Below the pieces are notes generated by a model that was not told the DNA's origin, did no database searches, and was given only the letters and a program-made list of their open reading frames with translations. Of a DNA stretch of 64,000 bases, positions 44,909-57,114 are shown in pieces. Each line of letters opens with the position of its first letter. The first letter of the stretch is position 1. Origin of the DNA: Cymodocea nodosa (Eukaryota; Streptophyta; Magnoliopsida; Alismatales; Cymodoceaceae); the NCBI GenBank assembly GCA_036874045.1, contig JAZBRI010000010.1:4298001-4362000 (forward strand), given 5' to 3'. The translations under genes and the position numbers were made by a program.

Positions 44909-46096
44909 TCATTCAGCTATCCTCCAAGAAGAGGTATCAATTTCATTAACAGATCTATTGACAGGGTTAGGTATTGCTTGTATTGGCAATCCTCTAGTAG
45001 GTCTAACTTCCATTGGTTCCTTCTGTCTAAGTGGTATATTTCTATTCTGATTTTGAATTGCAGCATTTCCAAATACAAAATCTAGACGATTGTTTAATTG
45101 TTGGATTATGTTTTCTAATTTCTATATTCTAGATTCTTGTTCAATTAATGCTTCATAACTTATGTTCTTCTCATTTATATTTCCTCCTCCTTGGAAATTT
45201 TTATTTCTCCAAGATAAATTCGGGTGATTTCTCCAATTAGGATGATAAGAATTTCCCAAGTTATCTCTCCGGTTTCTAGCATAAATAATATCTAAGTCAT
45301 TTATGTTTGCATTCTTTTCTGCTAGCTTTCGATTTAATGATAACTCTTCTATTTTCTTTGTTAATTCATTTAATTTCACCTCAAGCGTTGTACTTGAATC
45401 TATTTCATGCATTCCTCTTAGCAATATTTTTTTATATGCAATAGCTTCAATCGAATTTTCCCACTGTGCAGTTCTTTTTGCAAAGTTTTCTAAATATATC
45501 CATGCTTCTTTACTACATAACTTTAAAAATCCATTTTGACAAGTAAATTCTAATAAAGATTTTGTTGAAACATCTATGCCTTCATAAATTATACCTATTA
45601 ATTGTACTTTACTTATTGCATGATGCAAACATTGAGTCAATAAATATTTAAATCTTTCAAAATATTTCCAAAATGATTCACCCTATTTTTGGCTACACAT
45701 TAATATTTCTTTTTTCTTGTTAATCGTTTGATGTGTTGGATAATATTTTTCAAGAAAAATAGAGCAAAATTTAGTCCATGTAGAAATTGAATTAGGCGAT
45801 AGAGTATATAACCATCTCTTAGCTGTGTCTTTTAAGGAAAAAGGGATATATCTAAGTTTAATAGCATCTATACTCATGTTCGGCATTTTCATCATTTGAC
45901 AAACTTCGTTAAATTCTCTAAGGAAATAATAGGCATCCTCTCTTTCTAATCCATGAAAATGTGGCAATTGACTAATATAATTAGATTTCAGTTCAAACCT
46001 ATCTCCCTCAAAGTTTGGCAATCAAATATATGAAGGTTCATCAACTAATTCAGGATATAGAATCTCTCATAATGGTTTTTCTACTGGAGCAGCCAT
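44909..46096 (-). pseudogene. gag: Capsid (Athila-type gag CA) of copy G, 3' of ORF2
   Basis: Starts ATG 46096 (MAAPVEKPL), ends TGA 44909-44911. Blocks: LPNFEGDRFELKSNYISQL, LEREDAYYFLREFNEVC, DAIKLRYIPFSLKDTAKRWL, KYYPTHQTINKKKEI and NWRNHPNLSWRNKNF. Stops near 46066 and 46022, a TAG near 45682, and another near 45122. No zinc knuckle. The NWRNHPNLSW block in standard Athila gag lies after the knuckle, so the knuckle was lost from between two gag parts here. Confidence 0.87.
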
Positions 46097-47108
46097 TTCT
46101 ACGTTCTCTTTTAAAGAAAGGTTAGCTACACCCCAAAGAATTTCGTTAAAGTTCAGTTTAGAAAATTTTTCAGTACTCCTCTGCGATGAAAGTTCCTAGG
46201 TAGGTGTTCTTACTAATCGTTTAGTGCTAGGAGAATGAGTCCATGTGCTCATAAATAAATAGGAGAAGATTAATTACATACCAGTCTGATGCTTTCCATT
46301 CAATAAATATTTGTTGTCGGATGAAGTTGAATCAGCTGCTTCTCCTTCCAGTTCCTCCAATGCATTCTCCTTTCTTTTAAAAGTGCTGGTAACTCATAAA
46401 TAGCATTCTGTTTTATATATATACTGCACATTCATAAAGTGAATAAATCTCGTTGCAAGACACGTTCTTGCAACGTGCATCGTGGTTCCTATTTTTATGG
46501 GTACGTGTACCACTACTAATTTCAAATTTTGGTAACCGTTAAATTGACGAAGTTTCGCTCGTGGTTAAAAGAATAACCGTTTTGCTTAATCCACGAACTA
46601 ACCTCGTTGAGTTACAGATAACTCAATGGAACATAGTCGGTTACTGTTGCTAACTCCACGGACTAACTTTGTTGAGTTAACACTTGGCAACCTCTAAGTT
46701 TTACTCTCGTAAGTTCCTCTTTGCTTTTTTTTTTCTTTTTCATTCTACTAACTGAAATAAAGTTAAATCTATGTCATTAATGCATCATTCTGATTAAAAT
46801 TCGTTTAAATCTGAACATTATATAAAGATTTAACTTGCAGGTCATTTTATGTTATGCAGAATTTATATTTTACCTTGCAACATGCAAAACTTTTTAAACA
46901 TTTATCCTGCCATTCAGCAAATTGTAAATCTGTTAAACATTCTTTCATAATATTTCACAAAATATATATAACAGTCAATACATTCCATTCATTTTCACAT
47001 CCAAAACACGTATGAAAATTGCATTTGAAAAATTTACATTCATTAATATGAATCAATTTCATTACAAGTACATCATACAATTTTACACAAGTAGACGAAC
47101 AATACAAT
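46097..47108 (-). other. ORF2-capsid spacer of copy G
   Basis: Palindromic TTGAGTTA/TAACTCAA cluster (46600-46690), the small leader frame (about 46530-46330) with one stop, donor-like GTATGT at 46281 and acceptor-like CATCGCAG ending at 46191, then AT-rich sequence next to ORF2. Confidence 0.5.
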
Positions 47109-49332
47109 TTATTCACAATGCCTAAGTTCATCTACTTCCTTCTGGAGTTTTTCTAATTGAAGCTCTAATTGATTAATTCTTTCTACAACTCCTGTAATGC
47201 CTCCAGAAGGTACAGCTATCTCTGTAGCTACAAAATTTCTGTATTCTTTCACTGAAATGGTTCTAGATCTGATCCTTTTTGATGCCCATTTCATGAAATC
47301 AATACAGTCCACCATCAGCAGTGGAATCAAATCTCCATAAAATAATTTCTTCTCCACTATTTTCAGCTTGGAGATAAAAACTGCAAACCAATTTATTTAG
47401 ATCTTATTTACAACTAAATATGTGGCCCATTTGACAAATTGACTTAATTCTATGTCATGGCCCTATCGTTGATCGACATTCTTAATCAGAATGTTAGCTA
47501 CCATGTGTGCTTTACCATTTAAATGCTTCAATATGTTTAATAATGGCACATTAGGATTGATAGCTAAACAATCCTTAATTTCCTGTTCAGTCCACTCAAC
47601 TGCAGTTGTATCTTCCAAAATTTTTATTCCTTCATTTTTTAAACCAAAAATGTTGTCGAGTAGCTCTAGTGTTATCTGTACATCAGCTTCCTCCATGTTT
47701 GAAATTAATCCTCCTTCTCCTTCTCTTAAATTTACATAAAAATAGGGCACTAAATTCTCATATACTGCATGCCCTCTTTCTTGAGAAATGAATTGCAGTA
47801 GACCTTGGAATTCAAATAAATCTTTGATTTCTTGCATTCCATCCCAATTTACTGGTCTACTATAAATAATGTCATAACCCCTTATTTCTTGGTATTTAGT
47901 ATAAGCTTCCTGACTACAAAAATGTACTTCATTCAAAATTGTTGTTTTAGTTAGGTAAGGAAGGTGACTTTGTTATTCCAGAGGGGTTTGCTCTTGCTCT
48001 TCCTCTTCTATAGGCTGCATTTGAACATTTTATATAGATTCCTGAATTTCTATTTCTATTTGTGGTGGTGAGCCGACAGAACTCTCCACTCTGTCTTGAA
48101 TTCTCTCCATAAATTGCCGAAGAGTTTCTTGCTCTTCAGTGGACTTTGTGAAATTATTTTTGTCCAAATGGCTCCTTTCAGCCTCTTCATTTTCTGCTCT
48201 TTCTTTTCCTCTTGACTACCAATCTGTTCTGTTACTGTTCTTTCTGATTCTGTAATAGATTGGGATGGAGTCACGGGAAATTCAATTTCTGCCCTAATTT
48301 CTGTTCTTCCTTCTTGTACAAATTGTAGACTAATTTCAGCCTGATTTTCTTCTTTTCTTTGCTCCTGCTGCTGCAGCTCCTCCTGCTCCTCCTTAAAATC
48401 AGATAACAGGTTAATAAAAAATTTCTCCACAGGCCCTGTAAAAATTGGTACTTCAGATTTAATTTCTTCATATTTAGGCACTTTTTCTTTTCTTTTCTTT
48501 TTTCTGATTAGTTGTGCATGTTCTTCCTCTTCATATTTTGAAATTAAATCTACAAAAGTAGGCTCTGCAGGCCATCAAGCCACAAGTACTGGCTCTTCCT
48601 ATTTAACTCTTTTTATAACTGCTGGTCTCAAAGGACCAGCCTCTCCTATAGCACTTGATTTAGTTGCTGCCTGATACTATTCAACTTTTATTTTGTATTG
48701 GACCCTTATCCTTTCTTCGACCCTTTTTTTCTTAATGGCATCATATAAAATATGTGCCTTAGCCGTAGCTATCTCTTGAGTATCACCTTGGTCTCTTCTG
48801 TCTTGACCAAGCTAGTAAATTCTTTCTCTTCTTCTTCAGTTCTCGGCCAAGCAAATGCAACTCGTGGCAATAGTTCTGTTGGCTGAACTGGAGGTCCTAA
48901 CTGCTATTCCTCAGGAACAGGTCTTTCAGCAGTTGGTTCCTCCTGTTCTTTAGTTGCCTCTTCTTCATTTTCTTTCCTTTCTTGCTCCCAGATCGCCCAT
49001 CTAGCTCGTCTACAGATTCGTCTTTTGAACCAAAGCCGGGACTTACGTTGGATTAATTCTAGGGCTACTTCATTGTTTGGTCGTATCTTTCTTTCTATAC
49101 TTACTGCAATTTCAGTTGCCACTCTAATTCGTGTCTCCATTATCTGTGGTATCTGTATTTCTAACTCAACCAAAACTTTCCTCAAGTTAAAGAGTTCTGA
49201 TTCTACCTTTTGTAGCTCTTTCTCACTTGTTGTATTCCGGATCTTTTGCCACGTGTGCCATTCTTTAGATTCCTTCAAAAACTATGCAGTGTCCATTACC
49301 TCTTCCCAGAATTCAGGCGACATCTTCCTCAT
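47109..49332 (-). pseudogene. ORF2 of gypsy copy G (env-position ORF)
   Basis: From ATG 49332 (MRKMSPEFWEEV) to TAA 47109. N-terminal coiled coil (SEKELQKVESELFNLRK) and basic LWFKRRICRRARW; acidic and E/Q-rich middle (48780-48000); C-terminal block EAYTKYQEIRGYDIIYSRPV, LFEFQGLLQFISQERGHAVY, LLDNIFGLKNEGIKI, LNGKAHMVANIL and EKKLFYGDLIPLLMVDCIDF, with a final coiled coil. Stops at about 49288, 48904, 48572 and 47398, and a few frame slips. The conserved block is shared with the S2 extra ORF. No enzyme motif is seen; role unknown. Confidence 0.78.
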
Positions 49333-49709
49333 CATGGAGTTACACAACAACACAGAATCGCTTTGATTTCTACTATTCTAGATTCTAAATGATTTGCCGG
49401 ATAATGCCCCCAAAACCCTAGGTTTTATTTTAAATAAGCCCTAAGTTTAGGTGGGTAATCGGGTCATTTCCTGATCCAACTATTACTATTTTATCCACAG
49501 TCTTAGCTATAGTACTCTATTGAGTTATAGTTAACTCAATGGAATAAGCTCATTGACTAACTCAAGACTCAACGGAGTAAGCTCGTTGAGTTAAGCATAA
49601 CTCAATGGACTCCCCGTACAAACAAATATAAAAATAAAAATACTATAGATAATAGTTTTTTTGTTTTATTATCAGTATAACCGATACTATGTTTCGGTCA
49701 GACCTAAAA

Positions 49710-49741
<32 letters not shown>

Positions 49742-49926
49742 CCGATTGAACCAATACTATGTTTCGGTAAAACCAACATTTTTTCTAAAAATTAATATAC
49801 TTATTTTTTAATGTTCCGGTCATACCGATGGATCTAGTCGGTTGAACGACAACGATTTTTATATTTTATATATATGTATATATATATATATATTTTTTTT
49901 TTTATAAATATAAAATTGATTTCTTA
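49333..49926 (-). repeat. Pol-ORF2 spacer of copy G with CCGA motifs and long poly(T)
   Basis: Contains TTGAGTTA palindromes (49510-49610), CCGATACTATGTTTCGGT motifs (49680-49770), a poly(T) run of about 30 bases (49711-49741) in place of part of the repeat seen in A, and an (AT)n run at 49860-49890. No gene. Confidence 0.65.
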
Positions 49927-51250
49927 CTAAGTAAAGCTCGAGTAGTCCTCTACTCTAACTTCTTCTATAATTCCAAAGGAGCTTTTTGATGTTTTCAGAA
50001 TAGGTTTCAGTCTTTGTCCATTTACTTTAAATATATTCTGATTTTTAGGATTTTCAATTTCAATAGCTCCATAAGGATAAATATTTCGAACTATGTAAGG
50101 TCTTGCCCATCTAGATTTTAATTTTCCCGGATGGTTATGGAGTCTAGCCATATAAAGATATACTTCTTGTCCTATTTCAAAGCTTTTTGCAATAATTTTT
50201 CTATCATGCCAAAATTTAATTTTTTCTTTTTCTCTTACAGTCTTCAAATAAGCTTCATTTCTAAATTCTTCTAATTTAATTAATTGCATTTTTCTATTTT
50301 CAGCAACTTGATTTAAATTAGTGTTCAGAGTTTTTAATGCCCAATAAGCTTTATGTTTTATTTCAGTAGGTAAATGACAACTTTTTCCATATACTAGCCT
50401 AAAAGGTGACATACCTAAGCTCGTTTTATAAGCAGTTCTATAAGCCCAAAGTGCATCTATCAATCTATTAGCCCAATATGTTCTAGTAGGATTTACTACT
50501 TTTCTAAGATTAACTTAATTTGTTTGTTAGCACTTTCTACTTGTCCACTTGTTTGCAGATGATATGATGTTGCAATTTTGTGGTTTATTCCATATTTCTT
50601 CATTAAGGCTTCAAAACTTCTATTACAGAAATGAGTTCCTCTATCACTGATAATAGCTTTAGGTATTCCAAATCTAGCAAATATTTTGGTTCTTATAAAT
50701 TGTATTACCACTTTGTTGTCATTAGTTTTTGTAGGAATAGCTTCTATCCATTTAGATACATAATTCACCCCCAATAATATGTAATTAAATTGATTAGACA
50801 TAGGAAATGGACCCATAAAATTTATTCCCCATACATCAAAGATTTCAACCTCAACAATAGGATTAAGAGGCATCATATTCCTCTTTGATATTCTTCCTAT
50901 TTGTTGACATCTTAAACAACTCAAGCAATATTTATGAGAATCTTTGAATAGTGTTGGCCAATTAAACCCACATTGTAGAATTTTTGCAGCAATTTTCCCT
51001 GAACCAAAATGCCCTCCACAAGCTTGGTCATGACATAAAGATAATATGCTCGGATATTTAGTTTCTGGAACACACCTCCTTAAAACCAGATTAGGGCATT
51101 TCTTAAATAAGTATGGATCTTCCCAATAGTAATATTTTACTCTTGAGAAAAACAATTTCTTATCCTGTCTATTCCAATCCTTAGGTGTTAGACCAATAAC
51201 TAAATAATTAACTATGTCTACATACCAAGGTGTTGTGTTGATGGTCATTA
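49927..51250 (-). pseudogene. pol: Integrase of gypsy copy G
   Basis: From about 51250 to TAA 49927. Zinc block CHDQACGGHFG...CLSCLRCQQIG; core VWGINFMGPFPMSNQF, IISDRGTHFCNRSFEAL and SGQVESANKQI; C-terminal [20 protein letters not shown]. The first catalytic Asp of the D,D-35-E triad is Asn (codon 50820-50822, where copy A keeps GAT), so this integrase should be inactive. Also one frame break near 50495. No chromodomain. Confidence 0.92.
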
Positions 51251-52689
51251 ATTGTTCATTAAGAAAATTATCCTTAATTTCAATATTTGATTTTTCTATT
51301 TGTAATCTTGATAAATGATCTGCTACTACATTCTCACAACCTTTTCTATCTTTAATTTCTAGATCAAATTCTTACAATAATAATATCCATCGGATCAATC
51401 TAGGTTTAGTTTGTTTTTTCTTTATTAGATGTTTTAGAGCTGAATGATCCGTGTATACTATTACTTTAGCTCCAATCAGATATGATATAAACTTTTCTAA
51501 AGCAAACAAAACAACTAATAATTCTTTTTCAGTAGTTGTGTAATTAACTTGAGCATCATTTAAGGTTTTGCTTGCATAATAAATCACTCTAGGAGATTTT
51601 TCTATTTTTTGTCCTAACACTGCTCCTACAGCAAAATCAGAAGCATCGCACATTAATTCAAATAGATAGTTCCAATCAGGTGCTTGAATTATAGGAGTTG
51701 AAATTAAGCTAGTCTTAAGTTTGAAAAATGCTTCCTTACAATTTTTATCAAAGTTAAATGGAACATTTTTTAATAGATTAGTTAAAGGTCTAGCTATCTT
51801 GCTAAAGTCTTTAATAAATCTTCTATAAAAACTAGCATGTCCTAGAAATGATCTAATATCTTTTATTGATTTAGGTTTTGTTAGATTAGAAATTACTTCT
51901 ATTTTAGCTTTATCTACTTCCAACCCTTTCTTAGAAACAACATGCCCTAAGACTATTCCTTGTTTAACCATGAAGTGACATTTTTTCCAATTTAAAACCA
52001 GATTTTTTTCCACACAGTGTTTTAATATTAAGTCTAAATTTTTTAAACAGAGTTCATATGAGTTTCCATATACAGTAAAATCATCCATAAATATTTCTAA
52101 AAAATCTTCAGTCATTCTAGTAAATATGCCTTACATACACCTTTGAAAAGTAGCTAGCGCATTGCATAATCCGAATGGCATTCTCTTAAAAGCATAAGTT
52201 CCATTAGGACAGGTGAAAGTTGTTTTCTCTTGATCTTCTAATGCTACTAGAACTTGGTTATATCCTAAATACCAATCTAGGAAACAAAAATATTCTTGCC
52301 CTACTAATTTTTCCAGCATTTGATCTATAAAAGGTAAGGGAAAATGATCTTTCCTAGTTACAGCATTCAGCATTCAGCTTCCTAGAAGGCATTCAGCATT
52401 CAGCTTCCTAGAAGCCTGATTGAATTCTAGTAGGTATCAAGTCTTGACTTTCATTCCAAATAACTGTTGATCTTGATTTCTTGGGAACTACATGGATTGG
52501 ACTAACCCACGAGCTACCAGAAATCGGATAAATTATGTCATTATCTAACCATTTAACTATTTCCTTCCTAACTACTTCTTTAAGGTTTGGATTTAATCTC
52601 CTCTCAGGAATTCTAACGGGTTTAGAATTCTCTTCTAAATATATGTGGTGACAGCATAAAGTTGAACTTAACCCTTTTATATCAGTCAT
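51251..52689 (-). pseudogene. pol: Reverse transcriptase and RNase H of gypsy copy G
   Basis: From 52689 (MTDIKGLSSTLCCHHIYLEE) through PERRLNPNLKEVVRKEIVKW and SSWVSPIHVVPKKS, to catalytic [11 protein letters not shown] (near 52088), [11 protein letters not shown], then RNase H with [33 protein letters not shown] and [10 protein letters not shown]. At 52368-52412 the sequence for the conserved RVCIDYRKL block is replaced by a short tandem duplication of CATTCAGCTTCCTAGAAGG. Stops are at about 52128 and 51374. Otherwise the frame is better preserved than in copy A, including the CGA codon mutated to TGA at 12643. Confidence 0.92.
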
Positions 52690-53592
52690 AGTTCATCCTA
52701 TTGCTTCTTTATAACTTTTTACTACATCTTTTAATTTAGCTCTTTGATCCTCTTTTAAATCTGAAGTAATAATGATTGCACAGGTTCATTTATCTTCCAG
52801 AAATATATAGGTTAATTCAGGAGGTAAAGGTTTTAATTCTAAATGTTGCCCATCAGAAGCTAAAGCTCCTAATTGAACATCATCATCTTTTAAATAAATT
52901 TCTTCCATATCTCCTTCTATATTTATGCTTTCACTTTCTTCTAAAGTTTCAGAATTGATTTGCCTATTTAATTCTTCTTGAATCACATCATCTAACATAT
53001 CTCCTTCATCCTCTAAAAAGTCTATGGTATGTAAGGACATTTCTAATTCCTTAAACCTTTCTGGTTTGAAAATATTTAATTGAGTATCCTCATTACCATA
53101 TGCTAATTTCATTACTCTAGTTTTACAATTTATAATAGCCCCTGATGTTGCTAAAAATGGCCTTCACAAAATTAAAGATGTATGACTATTTTTATGCTTA
53201 ATTTGTTGGGAATCCAAAATTACAATATCAATAGGATATATAAAGTTTTTGATTTTAATTAAGACATCTTCTATTTTTCCTCTAGGGTATCTTATACTTC
53301 TATCAGCTAATTGAATAACTGTACTAGTAGGAGTTAAGCTTTCTAATCTTAAGGAAGCAAATATATCACTTGGCATAACATTTATACCTGCACCTAAGTC
53401 TATTAAGGTTCTTTCTAGAATGGTATTTCCTATGGTGCGTGATATAACAGGGATTCCAGGATCAGATAACTTTTTAGGAATTTGTGGCAGAAATAGGAAA
53501 CTACTTTGCTCAGCTAAAAAGACCTTTCTAAGAACTTTTCGCTCTCTTTTCTTAGTACACCAATCCTTAAGAAATTTAGCACAAAGTGGCAT
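52690..53592 (-). pseudogene. pro: Protease region of gypsy copy G
   Basis: 53592-53164 is open: MPLCAKFLKDWCTKKRERKV, then the active site LIDLGAGINVMPSDIFASL and IEDVLIKIKNFIYPIDIVIL. The GRPFLATSGA block follows across a stop at about 53163 (CGA-type to TGA), and 53112-52786 encodes the acidic linker MKLAYGNEDTQLNIFKPERF. The stop TAG just upstream (53593-53595) matches the one in copy A. Confidence 0.87.
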
Positions 53593-54640
53593 TTTCTACA
53601 ATAGATCTAATAAAGGAATGTTAACTTGTACTTTTTAAAAAATTTCTCTGATTTTTTCTTATTTTTAAGGTATTGTTTGTTGTAATCTTTCAAGATAGGG
53701 TGCTAAAGATTTTGATTTCAAAGATTCTTTTTCTTTCAATTGATTTGTCTGATCATTTTTAGCTTCATTAGCAAATTCAAACTGTTCTTCAGTGATTTCT
53801 AGATTTTCAGCTATTACATTTTCATTATCATTTTGATTTTTACTCTTATCCACCTTCATATTATTTTCATTTTGAGTTCTTGGTGGTATATCAGTTCTAG
53901 ATCTTAATGTTACACATACATCTTCCAGATTTTCGTTACTCTCATGATGTTTTTGTATATCATTTTCGTGATTATGATCTTCAATTGTTTTTAATTTTAA
54001 AGTGCATTCTTTAAATTCTCTTGCATTAGTATTTTCTGTTTGCTGTATATTTTGCAAATTATGTAGGTTTATAACATTATAATTTTCATTGTCCTATTGC
54101 ATAACTTGTATTTTCATTGTATATTCGTCTAATGCTTTTAATTTTCTTTCTAGATCATCCAATTTCATTGCATTCAATTTTTGTTCAATTTTCATTATGG
54201 TTTTTTCATTTTCGTAAATTATATCCTTTTTAGGTTCTAAATATGCTTCTTTATAATTTAATTGGTTGACTTCTTGTTGCTGACACATAAAGTATTCCAA
54301 TTTGTGCAGGTTTTACTCTATACTACGCTCTAGTCTGTCATACCTATCCCAAACTTCAGTGTCTCTCAACATGTACACATTCTATACTGACCATCAGTTG
54401 GGTAAACTGTAGGATTCTCATACTCGGATCTATTATACTAAGGGTAATTCATTTGTTGTTCATGGGATCTAACCATCTGTAAACGTCTCAATTTCAAACA
54501 GTCAGAAATGTTGTGTCCTTCAGAATTGCAGAATTCACATATGCTAATTACAGGTTTCAGAAATCTTTGAGCATAAGCATATGCTATATTCTCAATTACA
54601 GAAGAAAACACACAACTCTCGCTATTAAAACGAAACAACT
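53593..54640 (-). pseudogene. gag: Gag nucleocapsid region of gypsy copy G
   Basis: Zinc knuckle CEFCNSEGHNISDC (CX2CX4HX4C) about 140 bp after the primer site, so here too no capsid domain can fit 5' of it. Then the basic/charged linker, RNQKIQ-like coiled coil and CVTLRSRTDIPPRTQNENNM. Stops near 54436, 54315, 54095 and 53660, and TAG at 53593-53595, the last shared with copy A. The start codon is unclear: the ATG of copy A is ATA. Confidence 0.82.
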
Positions 54641-54707
54641 CTAACAGATGCTTATATTAATTCAATTCTATCCAGTTCAGTTCAATTCAATTCAATTCAA
54701 TTCAATT

Positions 54708-54724
54708 CCCTAGCAACGGCGCCA
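54708..54724 (-). other. Primer binding site of copy G, tRNA-Asp type
   Basis: Minus strand TGGCGCCGTTGCTAGGG, 7 bases from the LTR end, close to the Athila consensus. Confidence 0.92.
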
Positions 54725-54731
54725 TAAAACT

Positions 54732-56910
54732 TGTTTGTGTTTTCCCAACACTACACCAGAAAAACTTGGATTTGTTACTTCTATTTTTACTTAGTTAATT
54801 TATCTTTATGCCTATTCTTTCTTTTAGAAGTAAACAAACAACCTTTAATACAATTTAGATATTAATTCCAATTTGTACTTTAACTGCAAGTGCACAGTGT
54901 CTATTGTATCAGTGTGCAAGTACAGGTCGATCCCACAAGGAATTGCTGAAAAACTTGAGAACTATTCGTTTGTTAATAATCAAATTTATATATTCAATAA
55001 GCTCTCCGTTGAATTACAGCTAACTCAACGGACAAAGTTTGTTGAGTTATGGCTAACTCAACAGACTAACCTCGTGGACTTAAATTAACTCCACGAGCTT
55101 GTCTTTTCTCTTTAATACTGCCATTTACAAACGAATTCGGCCAACCATTAGGCGATTCCACAGATTGTAAATAACATCAATTAAGCTCTTTAATGTTAGT
55201 TAACATTGGATTTGTCATTAAGCAATACTAACATTTAGATAATTCAAACTGTAACCATTAAAATCTTTAAGTCTTTTGAACGAACCGATTTCAGTAAACT
55301 GTAAAACTAAAACAACATAAAACAATCACAACATTGACAAAGATAACATTAATCACGATACAACACAAACAATACAACACTCAAATACAACATACAAACA
55401 TAGATAAATTGTTTTTGGTATTTTTGTTTTAATATGAACATGGAAATGGGCGAAAGGTGAAATGTAAAGTAATCTCACTTGACAGTAAATACTTCTGACA
55501 CTACTTGCAACGCGATTACACCACTGAAAATTAAACCACTTACAATTCTATCTCCTCTCCCTATAGAATCGTGAGTCTAGAATTGCAAGATGATCTCCTC
55601 TTCAGCATACAAGCATCAACCCGAAGCCAAGGCTAAAAGCTTTACGATCTCCTAAAATATGAGTCGGCACTAGGTGAAAATGGCTTCCCTTCCCGCGACA
55701 CGATCACTCCTCACAGTGGTTGTTAGGCACTGTGTTTGGCTCGAAATCGACCCGACATCAGGCAAGTATCCTCCCAGACCTCCGATGGTTGGTGATTATG
55801 GTGGTGATGATGATGGTTGGTGTGTTACTTTAGAGAATTGCGACACTGATCCTCCTCTGCACACATTGTCCGCCCATCGATCACACACCTCTTCTTTTTT
55901 CTTCTTTTCTTTTATATTTCTTTAGTAGTAACTGCTTCTACTTGAATGGTCCGTTGGATTTCCTTCATTCGTATCAACGGTGATGATTTCTTTCCCTATG
56001 CGATACGTGCAAACGTGGTTTTTCTCTTCCAACTGTCTGTTCCTGCAACCGCTACAGTGGCATATTAGAAAATATATAGTCCATGGAGTTACAGATAACT
56101 CAACGGACTTTCTTCGTTGATTTAACTATAAAACACGTGCATAAATTTAACTATTCGATGCTCAAGTGCATTTCGGATACTTATAAACTTAACTATTCGA
56201 TGCTTAGATGCATTTCGGATAGTTACAGATAACTCACTAATATATAACTTAAGTAAATCTACCAGATCTCGACACGTGTCAGTAGCAGTTTAATCATAAA
56301 ATAACATTTTAGAGTGTTACGGAGCTAACTATCTAATGCTCAGATGCATTTCGTATAGTTAGAGATAACTCACCGAAAATCCACTTAAGTCACTTTCCTA
56401 GAACATGACACGTGTCCTCAGCTATTTTATAAATAAAAAGAGATTTCGGAGAGTTACAGGGCTAACTATCTGATGCCCAACTGCAATTTCGGATAGTTAT
56501 AGATAACTCACCGAAAGTTCACTTAAGTCATGCATTATGGTTTCGACATGTGTAATTCAGGAAATAATAAAATATTCTCTCAAAACATAAATGTTCGGCA
56601 ATTTAAACATAACTATCCAATATGTTCGGTCTATTAAACATAATTGTCCGAAATATGTCCGGTATGTTAAACAAAACTGTTCGAAATACCAGAAAATTTG
56701 GATACTTAAGAATTTCACAACCTGCAACTTACCAACAGTTCAGAAATGTACTAAATTAACATTAATTCTCCCAAATTAAGCTAATTCTTCAATTAAAGCA
56801 TATAACAGTGCAATTATAACATAATGGCTTAATTCTCATATGATAAGCTAAATATTATGCAATTAACCATCATTTAACCGTTAATAATATGCACTTTTTC
56901 ATTCTAAACA
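54732..56910 (-). mobile_element. 5' LTR of gypsy copy G
   Basis: 2179 bp, plus-strand TGTTTGTG...CTAAACA; counterpart of 39581-41812, a little shorter because it has fewer TAACTATCCGATATG modules near 56600. Contains the antisense frame 55674-55925. Followed by CCTTG (56911-56915). Confidence 0.93.
55674..55925 (+). CDS. Antisense ORF in G 5' LTR
   Basis: 83 codons, MKMASLPATRSLLTVVVRHC, same truncated form as in the partner LTR (40523-40777), so the change predates the insertion of G. No known family. Confidence 0.2.
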   Translation: MKMASLPATRSLLTVVVRHCVWLEIDPTSGKYPPRPPMVGDYGGDDDGWCVTLENCDTDPPLHTLSAHRSHTSSFFFFSFIFL

Positions 56911-57114
56911 CCTTGGAATCAAAAAGGATCCCATTTTGCATTTCATATCATTAATGGTAATACACTTGTATTTGGAATTTATAATATATTACACGTTTAC
57001 AAATTAAGAAGGAACAAGAATTGCATTAAAACAGAATTAATAACAAGAAGAACTATGCCTAAAATGTTTGCTTGGACTGATACATTTGTTCCTACTTTTA
57101 AATCATGTTCTTAA
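56911..57114 (+). pseudogene. F-box gene of gypsy copy D, C-terminal part after copy G
   Basis: After the second CCTTG copy the D frame continues: HIINGNTLVFGIYNILHVYK, then a basic stretch and MPKMFAWTDTFVPTF, ending TAA at 57112-57114. The INGNTLVFGIYN pattern is the late part of the F-box-associated domain. It matches 43790-43708 of copy G but runs about 35 residues further, showing the likely full C-terminus of the family product. Confidence 0.82.

Larger units (their letters stand above)
39581..56910 (-). mobile_element. Complete gypsy copy G with F-box gene, inserted in F-box gene of D
   Basis: 17,330 bp with direct LTRs (39581-41812 and 54732-56910). The target CCTTG is present at 39576-39580 and 56911-56915. 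Minus-strand order: LTR, Asp-type primer site, nucleocapsid, protease, RT, RNase H, integrase, ORF2, capsid, F-box, 3' UTR, polypurine tract, LTR. It is the reference copy for the family and shows that the whole unit, F-box included, moved as one piece. All ORFs have at least one lesion. Confidence 0.95.

Noticed and set aside
49711-49741. Poly(T) run as a SINE or LINE tail
   Set aside because: It lies inside the copy G pol-ORF2 spacer with no SINE or LINE body and no target duplication.
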